Part shown: one piece after another, positions 56,240 to 63,529 of the stretch
Layout of the letters: each line of letters opens with the position of its first letter
How positions within the stretch are numbered: position 1 is the first letter of the stretch
Assembly (NCBI RefSeq): GCF_008364685.1
Contig: NZ_VTTL01000002.1
Location: forward strand, 310,001-374,000
Length of the DNA stretch: 64,000 nt
Source: Xanthobacter oligotrophicus
GTDB taxonomy: Bacteria; Pseudomonadota; Alphaproteobacteria; Rhizobiales; Xanthobacteraceae
Reading direction: 5' to 3'
Made by a program: the position numbers and the translations under genes
The notes under the pieces: generated by a model
Told to the model about the DNA's origin: nothing
The model's input: the letters and a program-made list of their open reading frames with translations, nothing else
Databases searched by the model: none

Positions 56240-56275
56240 TTGTACAGTCGTACAATAACATGTACGACTGTACAA
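56240..56275. promoter_or_regulatory. Paired TetR operator, divergent cyclase promoter region
   Basis: Two 15-base arms, TTGTACAGTCGTACA and its exact reverse complement TGTACGACTGTACAA, separated by ATAACA. Each arm is itself palindromic (TGTAC-N4-GTACA). Such symmetry suggests two TetR dimers bound side by side. It covers the expected promoter and ends next to an ATG. Confidence 0.88.
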
Positions 56276-56330
56276 AATGAAGCCCGCAAGAACGACGCTG
56301 GCAAGACGGGCAGGGGAGGACAAGGACGCC

Positions 56331-57104
56331 GTGCCAAGATTCGTCGACATCTCCATTCCGCTGGAAAACGACGTGCCTGCGGACCCGCCGTTCCAGCGGG
56401 TCCGCATCGACTATTCCGTCCACACAGAAACCGCGGCGACCCTGTGCGCCGCCTTTCCGGGCCTGACGCCCGAGCAGTTGCCCGAGGGCATGGGATGGGC
56501 TGTTGAAACTGCCCACATCTCCACCCACAACGGCACCCATGTGGATGCGCCCTGGCATTATCACCCCACCATGGATGGTGGCGCGCGGGCGATCACCATC
56601 GACGAAATCCCGCTCGACTGGTGCTTCCGCCCCGGCGTGAAGCTGGACTTCCGCCACCTGCCGGATGGCCATGTGGTGACCCCCGCCGAGATCGATGCGG
56701 AACTCGCCCGCATCGGCCATACGCTGAGCCCGCTCGACATCGTGGTGGCAAACACCGCCGCCGGCGCCGCCTATGGCCGGGCCGACTACGTCGACAAAGG
56801 CTGCGGCTTCGGCCGCGACGCCACGCTGCACCTCGTGAACCAGGGTATCCGCGTGGTCGGCACGGACGGCTGGAGCTGGGACGCACCCTTTTCCTTCACC
56901 GCCCGCCGCTTTGCCGAGACCGGCGATGCCTCCCTCATCTGGGAAGGCCACAAGGCCGGGCGCGAGAAGGGCTACTGCCAGATCGAGAAGCTCCACAATC
57001 TCGAAGCGCTGCCCTCCACCGGCTTCACCATCAGCTGCTTCCCGGTGAAGGTGCGCGCCGCCTCCGCCGGCTGGACGCGGGCCGTCGCCATCCTTCCCGA
57101 TTGA
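56331..57104 (+). CDS. Cyclase-family metal-dependent hydrolase (kynurenine formamidase-like)
   Basis: A 257-residue protein of the cyclase family. The metal motif is ISTHNGTHVDAPWHYHP, with HGTHxDxPxH residues present; RFVDISIPLENDVPAD begins the conserved part. Family members hydrolyse amides, lactones or cyclic intermediates. The GTG at 56331 has a GGGGAGGACAAGGA site upstream. An ATG at 56277 would add 18 residues but lies one base beyond the operator and would be nearly leaderless. First gene of a four-gene operon. Confidence 0.85.
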   Translation: MPRFVDISIPLENDVPADPPFQRVRIDYSVHTETAATLCAAFPGLTPEQLPEGMGWAVETAHISTHNGTHVDAPWHYHPTMDGGARAITIDEIPLDWCFRPGVKLDFRHLPDGHVVTPAEIDAELARIGHTLSPLDIVVANTAAGAAYGRADYVDKGCGFGRDATLHLVNQGIRVVGTDGWSWDAPFSFTARRFAETGDASLIWEGHKAGREKGYCQIEKLHNLEALPSTGFTISCFPVKVRAASAGWTRAVAILPD

Positions 57105-57126
57105 ACGCATTTCGCGGAGACATGTC

Positions 57127-58053
57127 TTGAGCAAGGTCATCATCACCTGCGCGGTGACGGGCGGCATTCACACGCCCACCATGTCCGACGCGTTGCCCAT
57201 CACGCCCAACGAGATCGCCGAGCAGGCCATCGCCGCGGCGGAAGCCGGCGCCGCCATCCTGCACCTGCACGCCCGCGATCCGAACGACGGCCGGCCTACG
57301 CCCGATCCTGCCGTCTTCATGGAGTTCCTGCCGCGCATCAAGCAGGCGACCGATGCGGTGATCAACATCACCACCGGCGGCGGCCTGAACATGACGGTCG
57401 AGGACCGCCTCGCCGCGCCGCTCAAGGCCGCACCGGAGATGTGTTCGCTGAACATGGGCTCCATGAATTTCGCCCTGCACCCGCTGGCGAAGCGCTATTC
57501 CAACTGGAAGCACGACTGGGAGGAGCCCTACCTCACCGGCACGAAGGACTTCATTTTCCGCAATACGTTCGGCGACATCGAGCGCATCTACAGGATGCTG
57601 GGCGAGGAGCACGGCACCAAGTTCGAGCATGAATGCTACGACGTGGGCCACCTCTATAACCTCGCACACTGCCTCGACCAGGGCTGGTTCCGGCCGCCCG
57701 TGTTCCTGCAGCTGATCTTCGGCATTCTCGGCGGCATCGGGCCGGACATGGACAATCTGATGTTCATGAAGCGCACGGCCGACAAGCTGTTCGGCAAGGA
57801 CTATCACTGGTCCGTGCTCGCCGCGGGCCGCCACCAGATACCGTTCGCGACGCAGGCGGCGATGATGGGCGGCAATGTGCGGGTGGGGCTGGAGGACAGC
57901 CTCTTCATTGGCCGCGGCAAGCTCGCCTCCAGTAATGCGGAGCAGGTGACGAAGATCCGCCGCATCCTCGAAGAACTCGGCCACGAGATCGCCACCCCGG
58001 ACGAGGCCCGCGCCACACTCGGCCTCAAGGGCGCCGACAAGGTGAGCTTCTGA
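57127..58053 (+). CDS. BKACE-family beta-keto acid cleavage enzyme
   Basis: A 308-residue TIM-barrel protein of the DUF849/BKACE family. The zinc and substrate motifs are seen: CAVTGG at the N-terminus, HLHARDPNDGRPTPD (two His ligands), ITTGGG, and VRVGLEDSLFIGRG near the C-terminus. BKACE enzymes condense a beta-keto acid with acetyl-CoA, giving acetoacetate and a shortened acyl-CoA. The start is a TTG with CGGAGA upstream. Its actual keto acid is not predictable from sequence; the annotation 3-keto-5-aminohexanoate cleavage enzyme should not be assumed. Confidence 0.9.
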   Translation: MSKVIITCAVTGGIHTPTMSDALPITPNEIAEQAIAAAEAGAAILHLHARDPNDGRPTPDPAVFMEFLPRIKQATDAVINITTGGGLNMTVEDRLAAPLKAAPEMCSLNMGSMNFALHPLAKRYSNWKHDWEEPYLTGTKDFIFRNTFGDIERIYRMLGEEHGTKFEHECYDVGHLYNLAHCLDQGWFRPPVFLQLIFGILGGIGPDMDNLMFMKRTADKLFGKDYHWSVLAAGRHQIPFATQAAMMGGNVRVGLEDSLFIGRGKLASSNAEQVTKIRRILEELGHEIATPDEARATLGLKGADKVSF

Positions 58054-58082
58054 GGAGAAGGACATGTGAGGAGAAGGACATG
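58051..58082 (+). repeat. 16-bp tandem duplication of ribosome site plus ATG
   Basis: TGAGGAGAAGGACATG occurs twice end to end (58051-58066, 58067-58082). The first ATG is followed at once by TGA from the second unit, making a start-stop pair; the second ATG (58080) starts the SMP-30 gene. The first copy also supplies the TGA stop of the BKACE gene. Confidence 0.9.
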
Positions 58083-59096
58083 GCCCGCCCCAATCCCATC
58101 GACGGCTTCGAGGTGGATCCCGCGACCATCGCCTATGTGGGCGAAGGCCTCCAGCGCCCCGAATGCATCCTCGCCGAGCGCGACGGCTCGCTGTGGAGCG
58201 CGGATGCGCGCGGCGGGGTCGTCCACATCCAGCCGGACGGCACCCAGAAGCTGATCGCGCAGAGCGAGGCGACGCATTTCGCCTCCGCCACGGACGAGGA
58301 GACGCGCTTCGTCTCCGGCACATTGCCCAACGGCCTCGCCTTCGCCCGCAACGGCGACATCCTCATCTCCAATTTCGGCACGGACCGGCTGGAGATCATG
58401 ACGCGCGCCGGCGAGTCCCGCGTGCTCGCGGACACCATCGACGGCGCGCCTATCGGCAAGGTCAATTTCGTGCTGCGCGACAGCCGCGACCGCATCTGGC
58501 TCACCATCTCCACCCGCATCAGGAACTGGATGCAGGCCATGAGCCCGAACGTCTCCGACGGCTACGTGGCCCTCTATGAGAACGGCCATCTGCGCATCGT
58601 CGCGGACGGCTTCTGCTTCACCAACGAGATCCGCTTCGATGCCAAGGAGGAATGGCTCTATGTGGTGGAGACCGGCGGCAAGCGCGTGACGCGCCTGCGG
58701 GCCTTGCCCAATGGCGACCTCGTGGACCGCGAGACCTTCGGCCCCTCCGACCACGGCGCCTTCATCGACGGCATCGCATTCGACGCTCATGGCAACCTCT
58801 GGGGCACCCATGTGATGACGGACCGCATCTTCGCCATCACGCCCGCGGGTGACCTGCGTATCATCCTCGACGACGATCACGACAGTGACCCCGGCAAGGC
58901 GCTGATGGCCGCGCTCGAAAAGGATCAGGTGACGCCGGAGATGATGCTCGCCTGCGGTGGCACCATCGCGCCCTGGTTCGCCAGCGTCACCTTCGGCGGC
59001 CCGGACCTTCGGACCGTCTATGTGGGCAGCCTCCGGGGCAACCGCATTCCCTTCTTCCGTTCGCCGGTGGCGGGCCTGCCCATGGTCCACTGGTGA
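58080..59096 (+). CDS. SMP-30/gluconolactonase-family protein
   Basis: A 338-residue beta-propeller of the SMP-30/LRE family: PNGLAFARNGDILISNFGTDRLE, GKVNFVLRDSRDRIWLTI, FTNEIRFDAKEEWLYVVET, FIDGIAFDAHGNLWGTHV. The conserved Asn and Asp residues coordinate a divalent cation. Members open lactones (gluconolactone, other sugar or aliphatic lactones). Third gene of the operon; a lactonase with a cyclase-family hydrolase suggests hydrolysis of a ring substrate. Confidence 0.9.
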   Translation: MARPNPIDGFEVDPATIAYVGEGLQRPECILAERDGSLWSADARGGVVHIQPDGTQKLIAQSEATHFASATDEETRFVSGTLPNGLAFARNGDILISNFGTDRLEIMTRAGESRVLADTIDGAPIGKVNFVLRDSRDRIWLTISTRIRNWMQAMSPNVSDGYVALYENGHLRIVADGFCFTNEIRFDAKEEWLYVVETGGKRVTRLRALPNGDLVDRETFGPSDHGAFIDGIAFDAHGNLWGTHVMTDRIFAITPAGDLRIILDDDHDSDPGKALMAALEKDQVTPEMMLACGGTIAPWFASVTFGGPDLRTVYVGSLRGNRIPFFRSPVAGLPMVHW

Positions 59097-59133
59097 CGGC
59101 CGACCAATGAAAAGAATGAACGGGAGGACATCC

Positions 59134-60369
59134 ATGACAGCGAAATTCGGCCCCCTCGCCTTGGCCCTGGCGGCGGGCCTTGCCGCAGCCCCGGCAGCGG
59201 CGGAAATCTCAGGCGGCACGGTGAAGGTGGGCGTGCTCACCGACATGTCGGGAGTCTACTCCGACATTACCGGCAAAGGCTCGCTGATCGCCGCCCAAAT
59301 GGCCATCGACGACTGCCTGAAGGCCGAGTGCGCCGGCATGAAGATCGAGATGGTCTCCGCCGACCACCAGAACAAGGCGGACATCGCCTCCGCCACGGCG
59401 CGCAAGTGGATCGACCAGGAAGGCGTGGATGTCCTTGCCGACATGTCCAACGCCTCCATCCAGCTCGCCATCGCGCCGCTGGTGAAGGAGAAGAACCGCG
59501 TCGCCCTCTTCCCCGGCGGCACCGCCCGTCTCACCGGCGACGCCTGCCAGCCCGGTCATGTGGTTCAGTGGATGTGGGACACCTATGTGCAGGTGGCCGG
59601 CATCGCCAATCGCCTCACCCAGCCGGGCACGTCCTGGTATCTCGTAACGGCGGATTACGCCCTCGGCCAGCAGTTGGAGGCGGACGCCAAGACCGTGGTG
59701 GGCAAAAAGGGCGGCAAGGTGCTCGGCTCGGTGCGCCATCCGTTCCCGGCCGTGGACCTCTCCTCGCCGCTGCTGACGGCGCAGGGCTCGGGCGCCGACA
59801 TCATCGCGCTCGCCAATGCCGGCAACGACACGGTGACCGGCATCAAGACCGCGCGCGAGTTCGGCATCACCACGTCCAAGCAGAAGCTCGTCGCCTTCTT
59901 CCTCACCGCGCTGGACGTGAAGAGCGTCGGCCTGCCGGTGGCGCAGGGCACGCTTCTGTCCGAAGGCTTCTACTGGGACCTCGACGACGGCACCCGCGCC
60001 TTTTCCGAGCGTTTCAAGGCGCAGAACGGCAAGATCCCGTCCGCCATCCATGCTGGCGTCTATTCCTCCGTTCTGCATTATCTGAAGTCGGTGGCGGCGG
60101 CGAAGAGCGATGATGCCGAGACTGTGGTGAAGAAGATGGGCGAACTGCCCATCAAGGACGACGTGGTGCGCAACGCCAGGCTCCGGGAGGACGGACGCAT
60201 GGTGCATGATTTCTACGTCTTCGAGGTCAAGGCTCCCGCGGCCTCCAAGGGCGAGTGGGACCTCTACAATCTGGTCGCCACCTTGCCCGGGGACGAGGCC
60301 TTCCGCCCCCTTTCCGAAAGCGCCTGCCCGGCCATCGTCGCCGCGCGCGGAGAGAAGAAGGCGAACTGA
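59134..60369 (+). CDS. Branched-chain amino acid/aromatic-type ABC substrate-binding protein
   Basis: A 411-residue periplasmic binding protein with a signal peptide ending near PAAAEISG. Its form VKVGVLTDMSGVYSDITGKGSLIAAQMAIDD is of the LivK/Peripla_BP_6 class that binds amino acids, aromatics or small acids. No permease or ATPase genes are nearby, so it must use transporters encoded elsewhere, or act as a sensor. Last gene of the operon, before a terminator hairpin. Confidence 0.9.
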   Translation: MTAKFGPLALALAAGLAAAPAAAEISGGTVKVGVLTDMSGVYSDITGKGSLIAAQMAIDDCLKAECAGMKIEMVSADHQNKADIASATARKWIDQEGVDVLADMSNASIQLAIAPLVKEKNRVALFPGGTARLTGDACQPGHVVQWMWDTYVQVAGIANRLTQPGTSWYLVTADYALGQQLEADAKTVVGKKGGKVLGSVRHPFPAVDLSSPLLTAQGSGADIIALANAGNDTVTGIKTAREFGITTSKQKLVAFFLTALDVKSVGLPVAQGTLLSEGFYWDLDDGTRAFSERFKAQNGKIPSAIHAGVYSSVLHYLKSVAAAKSDDAETVVKKMGELPIKDDVVRNARLREDGRMVHDFYVFEVKAPAASKGEWDLYNLVATLPGDEAFRPLSESACPAIVAARGEKKAN

Positions 60370-60372
60370 ATG

Positions 60373-60401
60373 ACAGGCCGCGCCCCGGCGCGGCCCTGTT
60401 C
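60373..60401 (+). terminator. Terminator after the BKACE operon
   Basis: Stem GGCCGCGCC/GGCGCGGCC (60376-60384 with 60387-60395), extended by ACA/TGT, then TGTT. It lies four bases after the substrate-binding gene stop. Confidence 0.65.
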
Positions 60402-60787
60402 CCGCACCATCTGTGGCGGCGGCCTGAAAACATCTCAAAGCGCCCCGAGCTAAAGCTCAGTGCTGGCCAGCGCGAACGTCCATTTCTGGGTTGATTGTCA
60501 AAGACCGCTCCTGGCGCGTGGCGACTGGGCGCGCAGATTCCGCGCTTTCGACCGGGTAGCGCCAGTTTGACCATGGTGGCGAGGAGGCCCCCGGCCATCT
60601 TGTTGAAGGTCTCGGCCTCGCGCTCTGCGGTGAGCCTATCGGAACAGACCGAGATCTGAGGCTTGGCGCCGACAGATCAAAGATCCGGTGCGGCTTACCC
60701 ATAGCAGTCGTTCCGAAGGCTTGGTTTTAGGACGGCCAGGGGAGACAAGGCTGAGGCCCGGGTAAACGGCACTGGAAGTCATTACAA
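60402..60787 (-). other. Gap with gene remnants
   Basis: 386 bases without a full gene. Minus-strand frames MGKPHRIFDLSAPSLRS (from 60702) and, in another frame, FNKMAGGLLATMVKLAL (near 60600-60560) look like neighbouring pieces of one frame-shifted coding region. The parent family is not recognised; possibly a transposase or a decayed gene. Confidence 0.35.
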
Positions 60788-61351
60788 TTATGCGACGGAC
60801 TCTTGGTTGATCCCCGCATCGATCCACGCACGTGTCTGCTCCAGGATCTCATCCGAAAGAACGGAATCATCAATCGCGCGGGCGAGGATGACGGCCCCCA
60901 CCATCGCTGCCCAGCTTCCGATTGCCGCCCGGCGTCTGTCTGCCGGATCGGACTCCGGGAGTGCTTTCTCGATGCGGCCGATCTGCGACCGGAGACCTTC
61001 CGTCATAGCGGAACGCGCAGCCGGGGTCTGATGACGGATGGCCGCGACAAGCCCCGCCGTCGGGCAACCACCGGCGGGGCTGTCGCGATGACGAGGCGAA
61101 AGATAGGTATCTAAATAACGGCGGAAGTCGCCGCCTTCGCCTGAGTCCGCAGCGAGGACATGGGCAAGGGTCTGCGCGACCAGATCGTCCTTGGAGCTGA
61201 AATGCCCATAGAAGCCGCCGTGCGTGAGCCCGGCGGCCTTCATCACTTCAGACACGCTGACGGCGTCGAACCCCTTCTCGCGGAACAGCCTGCTGGCGGC
61301 ATCAAGGATCCGACGGCGGTTCTCCGCCATCTGCTCTCGGCTGACCTTCAT
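60788..61351 (-). CDS. TetR/AcrR-family regulator
   Basis: A 187-residue protein starting KVSREQMAENRRRILDAASRLFREKG with HTH VSVSEVMKAAGLTHGGFYGHFSSKDDL. This THGGFYGHF type commonly controls oxidoreductases for electrophile or quinone stress. Start 61351 has GGAG nine bases upstream; ATGs at 61375 and 61399 are inside the control region. It is divergent from the SDR gene, across two palindromes. Confidence 0.9.
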   Translation of the reverse strand: MKVSREQMAENRRRILDAASRLFREKGFDAVSVSEVMKAAGLTHGGFYGHFSSKDDLVAQTLAHVLAADSGEGGDFRRYLDTYLSPRHRDSPAGGCPTAGLVAAIRHQTPAARSAMTEGLRSQIGRIEKALPESDPADRRRAAIGSWAAMVGAVILARAIDDSVLSDEILEQTRAWIDAGINQESVA

Positions 61352-61374
61352 TTCAAATTTCTCCACCGGCTGCA

Positions 61375-61426
61375 TTGACACAATCATGATAACCGTCATA
61401 TTTAAGCAATCATGACGATCGTCATG
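61375..61426. promoter_or_regulatory. SDR promoter with two TetR operators
   Basis: A plus-strand promoter TTGACA (61375), 18-base spacer, TATTTA (61399). A perfect 16-bp palindrome CATGACGATCGTCATG (61411-61426) sits at the expected transcription start. A related copy, CATGATAACCGTCATA (61385-61400), lies between -35 and -10. Repression by the divergent TetR is the likely use. Confidence 0.85.
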
Positions 61427-61459
61427 AATATAGGTTTCAACAGAGCGCAGAGCAATCCC

Positions 61460-62248
61460 ATGGCCGCCAATCCCTCAGTCCTTGTTACCGGAGCCTCCAC
61501 CGGCATCGGCGCCACCTATGCGGATCGCTTCGCGCGGCGCGGCCATGACCTGGTGCTGGTCGCGCGGGACCGGACGCGCATGGAGGCACTTGCCACGCGC
61601 TTGAGGCAGGAAACCGGTGTGGCGATCGACATCATCCAGGCCGATCTGACGCAGGCCGCCGAACTTGCTGTGGTAGAGGCGCGGCTGCGCGACGATGCGC
61701 GCATCGGCATCCTCATCAATAACGCCGGAACGGCCCTTGGCGGCAGCTTCATCGAGCAGTCCACGGACGACATCACACGGCTCGTCGCCCTCAACACCAC
61801 GGCCTTGCTGCGGCTCGCCAGCGCCGTCGCGCCTCGCTTCGCCCAGGCTGGCGAAGGGGCGATCATCAATATCGGCTCCGTGGTCGGACTGGCGCCCGAA
61901 TTCGCCATGACCGTCTATGGTGCGACCAAGGCGTTCGCGCTGTTCCTGTCGCAGGGGCTCAGCCTCGAACTCGGCCCGAAGGGCGTCTACGTCCAGGCGG
62001 TGCTTCCCGCCGCCACGCGCACCGAAATCTGGCAGCACGCCGGTGCCGACGTCAGCACCATGAGCGGGGTGATGGAAGTCGATGAACTCGTTGATGCGGC
62101 GCTGGTCGGTTTCGACCGCCGCGAGGCTGTCACGATCCCGCCGCTGCCCGATGTGGAGCAGTGGAACGCCTATCAGGCCGCCCGTCAGGCCATGCTCCCG
62201 AACACGCGCCAGAAACACGCCGCAGCGCGCTATCGGACGGCAGTCTGA
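61460..62248 (+). CDS. Short-chain dehydrogenase/reductase
   Basis: A 262-residue SDR of the classical type: cofactor loop TGASTGIGATYA, NNAG, catalytic Ser in INIGS and YGATK (Tyr-x-x-x-Lys). The ARDRTRMEAL after the second strand suggests NADP(H). ATG at 61460 was chosen because it precedes the conserved strand; upstream ATGs are in the operator. It forms a pair with the quinone-oxidoreductase-like gene 64 bases downstream. Confidence 0.92.
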   Translation: MAANPSVLVTGASTGIGATYADRFARRGHDLVLVARDRTRMEALATRLRQETGVAIDIIQADLTQAAELAVVEARLRDDARIGILINNAGTALGGSFIEQSTDDITRLVALNTTALLRLASAVAPRFAQAGEGAIINIGSVVGLAPEFAMTVYGATKAFALFLSQGLSLELGPKGVYVQAVLPAATRTEIWQHAGADVSTMSGVMEVDELVDAALVGFDRREAVTIPPLPDVEQWNAYQAARQAMLPNTRQKHAAARYRTAV

Positions 62249-62312
62249 GCATTCCAGCAGCCAATCTCCCGCCGGAGGCGGGCGTCAGCAGTTACCTTGA
62301 AAGCAGACCATC

Positions 62313-63314
62313 ATGAAGGCCTTCATCGTCGACAAATACAAAAAGGGTGGCACCCTCCGCTTCGGCGACATGCCGGAGCCAGTGTTGCGGGATGACGATG
62401 TCCTGGTCACGATCCACGCTGCCGGGCTCAACCCTCTGGATTCCAAAATCCGCGATGGGGCCTTCAAGCCCCTCCTTCCGTATCGCCCGCCCTTCGTGCT
62501 GGGCCACGACATGGCCGGCGTGGTCGCCCGGGTGGGCTCCAAAGTCCGTCGATTCAAGGTGGGTGACGAGGTCTATGCCCGACCGCGCGATGGCCGCGTC
62601 GGGACCTTCGCCGAAGCGATTTCCATCAATGAGGCCGATCTTGCGCTGAAGCCGAAGAACCTGACCATGGCGGAAGCGGCTGCCATTCCCCTGGTGGGAC
62701 TGACCGCCTGGCAGGCATTGGTCGAGCGAGCCGGTCTGCGAAAAGGGCAGAAGGTCCTCATACACGCGGGCTCGGGAGGCGTTGGGACGTTCGCTATTCA
62801 GTTGGCCAAGCATCTCGGAGCGACGGTCGCTACGACGACGAGTACAGCCAATGTCGAGCTCGTCAGAAGCCTCGGCGCCGATGTCGTTATCGACTACAAG
62901 AAGCAGGACTTCGAAAAGGTCCTGACTGGTTACGACGTCGTATTGAACAGCCTGGACGGCGACACACTCCAAAAATCCCTCAGCGTGCTGAAGCCGGGCG
63001 GAAAACTGATTTCCATCTCCGGCCCACCGGACCCCGATTTCGCCCGGCAACAAGGGCTGAACTGGTTCCTGCGTCCGCTTATGCGTCTTCTCAGCTTCGG
63101 CATACGAAGGAAGGCCAAGGTCCGGGGGATTGGCTATTCATTCCTGTTCATGCGGGCGGACGGCGGGCAGTTGAGCCAGATCACATCGCTGATCGAAGCC
63201 GGGATCATTCGCCCGATCATGGATCGGATTTTCCCGTTCGAAGCGACCAATGAAGCGTTGGTCTACATCGAAACCGGACGGTCAAAAGGCAAGGTCGTCG
63301 TCGAGCTTAGGTGA
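62313..63314 (+). CDS. NADP-dependent zinc-free MDR oxidoreductase (quinone oxidoreductase-like)
   Basis: A 333-residue medium-chain dehydrogenase/reductase: GroES-like domain (VLGHDMAGVVARVGSKVRRFKVGDEVYARP), then the Rossmann loop HAGSGGVGTFAIQLAKHLGA. The Cys ligands of zinc alcohol dehydrogenases are missing, as in quinone or enone reductases. A role in reducing reactive carbonyls or quinones with the SDR fits the regulator type. Confidence 0.92.
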   Translation: MKAFIVDKYKKGGTLRFGDMPEPVLRDDDVLVTIHAAGLNPLDSKIRDGAFKPLLPYRPPFVLGHDMAGVVARVGSKVRRFKVGDEVYARPRDGRVGTFAEAISINEADLALKPKNLTMAEAAAIPLVGLTAWQALVERAGLRKGQKVLIHAGSGGVGTFAIQLAKHLGATVATTTSTANVELVRSLGADVVIDYKKQDFEKVLTGYDVVLNSLDGDTLQKSLSVLKPGGKLISISGPPDPDFARQQGLNWFLRPLMRLLSFGIRRKAKVRGIGYSFLFMRADGGQLSQITSLIEAGIIRPIMDRIFPFEATNEALVYIETGRSKGKVVVELR

Positions 63315-63352
63315 CGGCGGGTTCCCTCCAGCTGAAGCACGGGCGCCGCTGA

Positions 63353-63502
63353 AGCGTGTGTCCTTTGCCAATATGCGAGGAAGCCATCGTGAATCCGACC
63401 CGCAAGCACGCACGGAACGGCATGCTGTCGCCCGTCGAGTTCGAACGGCTGCACAAAAAGCCAGCCGAGGGCGTCTGGAAAACTCGGGGCGGCTCAGTCT
63501 GA
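63353..63502 (+). pseudogene. IS3-type transposase C-terminal remnant
   Basis: A frame without a usable start reads EEAIVNPTRKHARNGMLSP then VEFERLHKKPAEGVWKTRGG and a TGA at 63500. NPTR-H...LSPVEFER resembles the last 40 residues of IS3-family OrfB transposases, where LSP-x-EFE follows the catalytic Glu helix. The rest of the gene and its ends are missing. It sits between the MDR gene and apt, at the edge of the accessory block. Confidence 0.6.
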
Positions 63503-63529
63503 TGGGAGCCCGGCACCGCCGGGCGGCCC

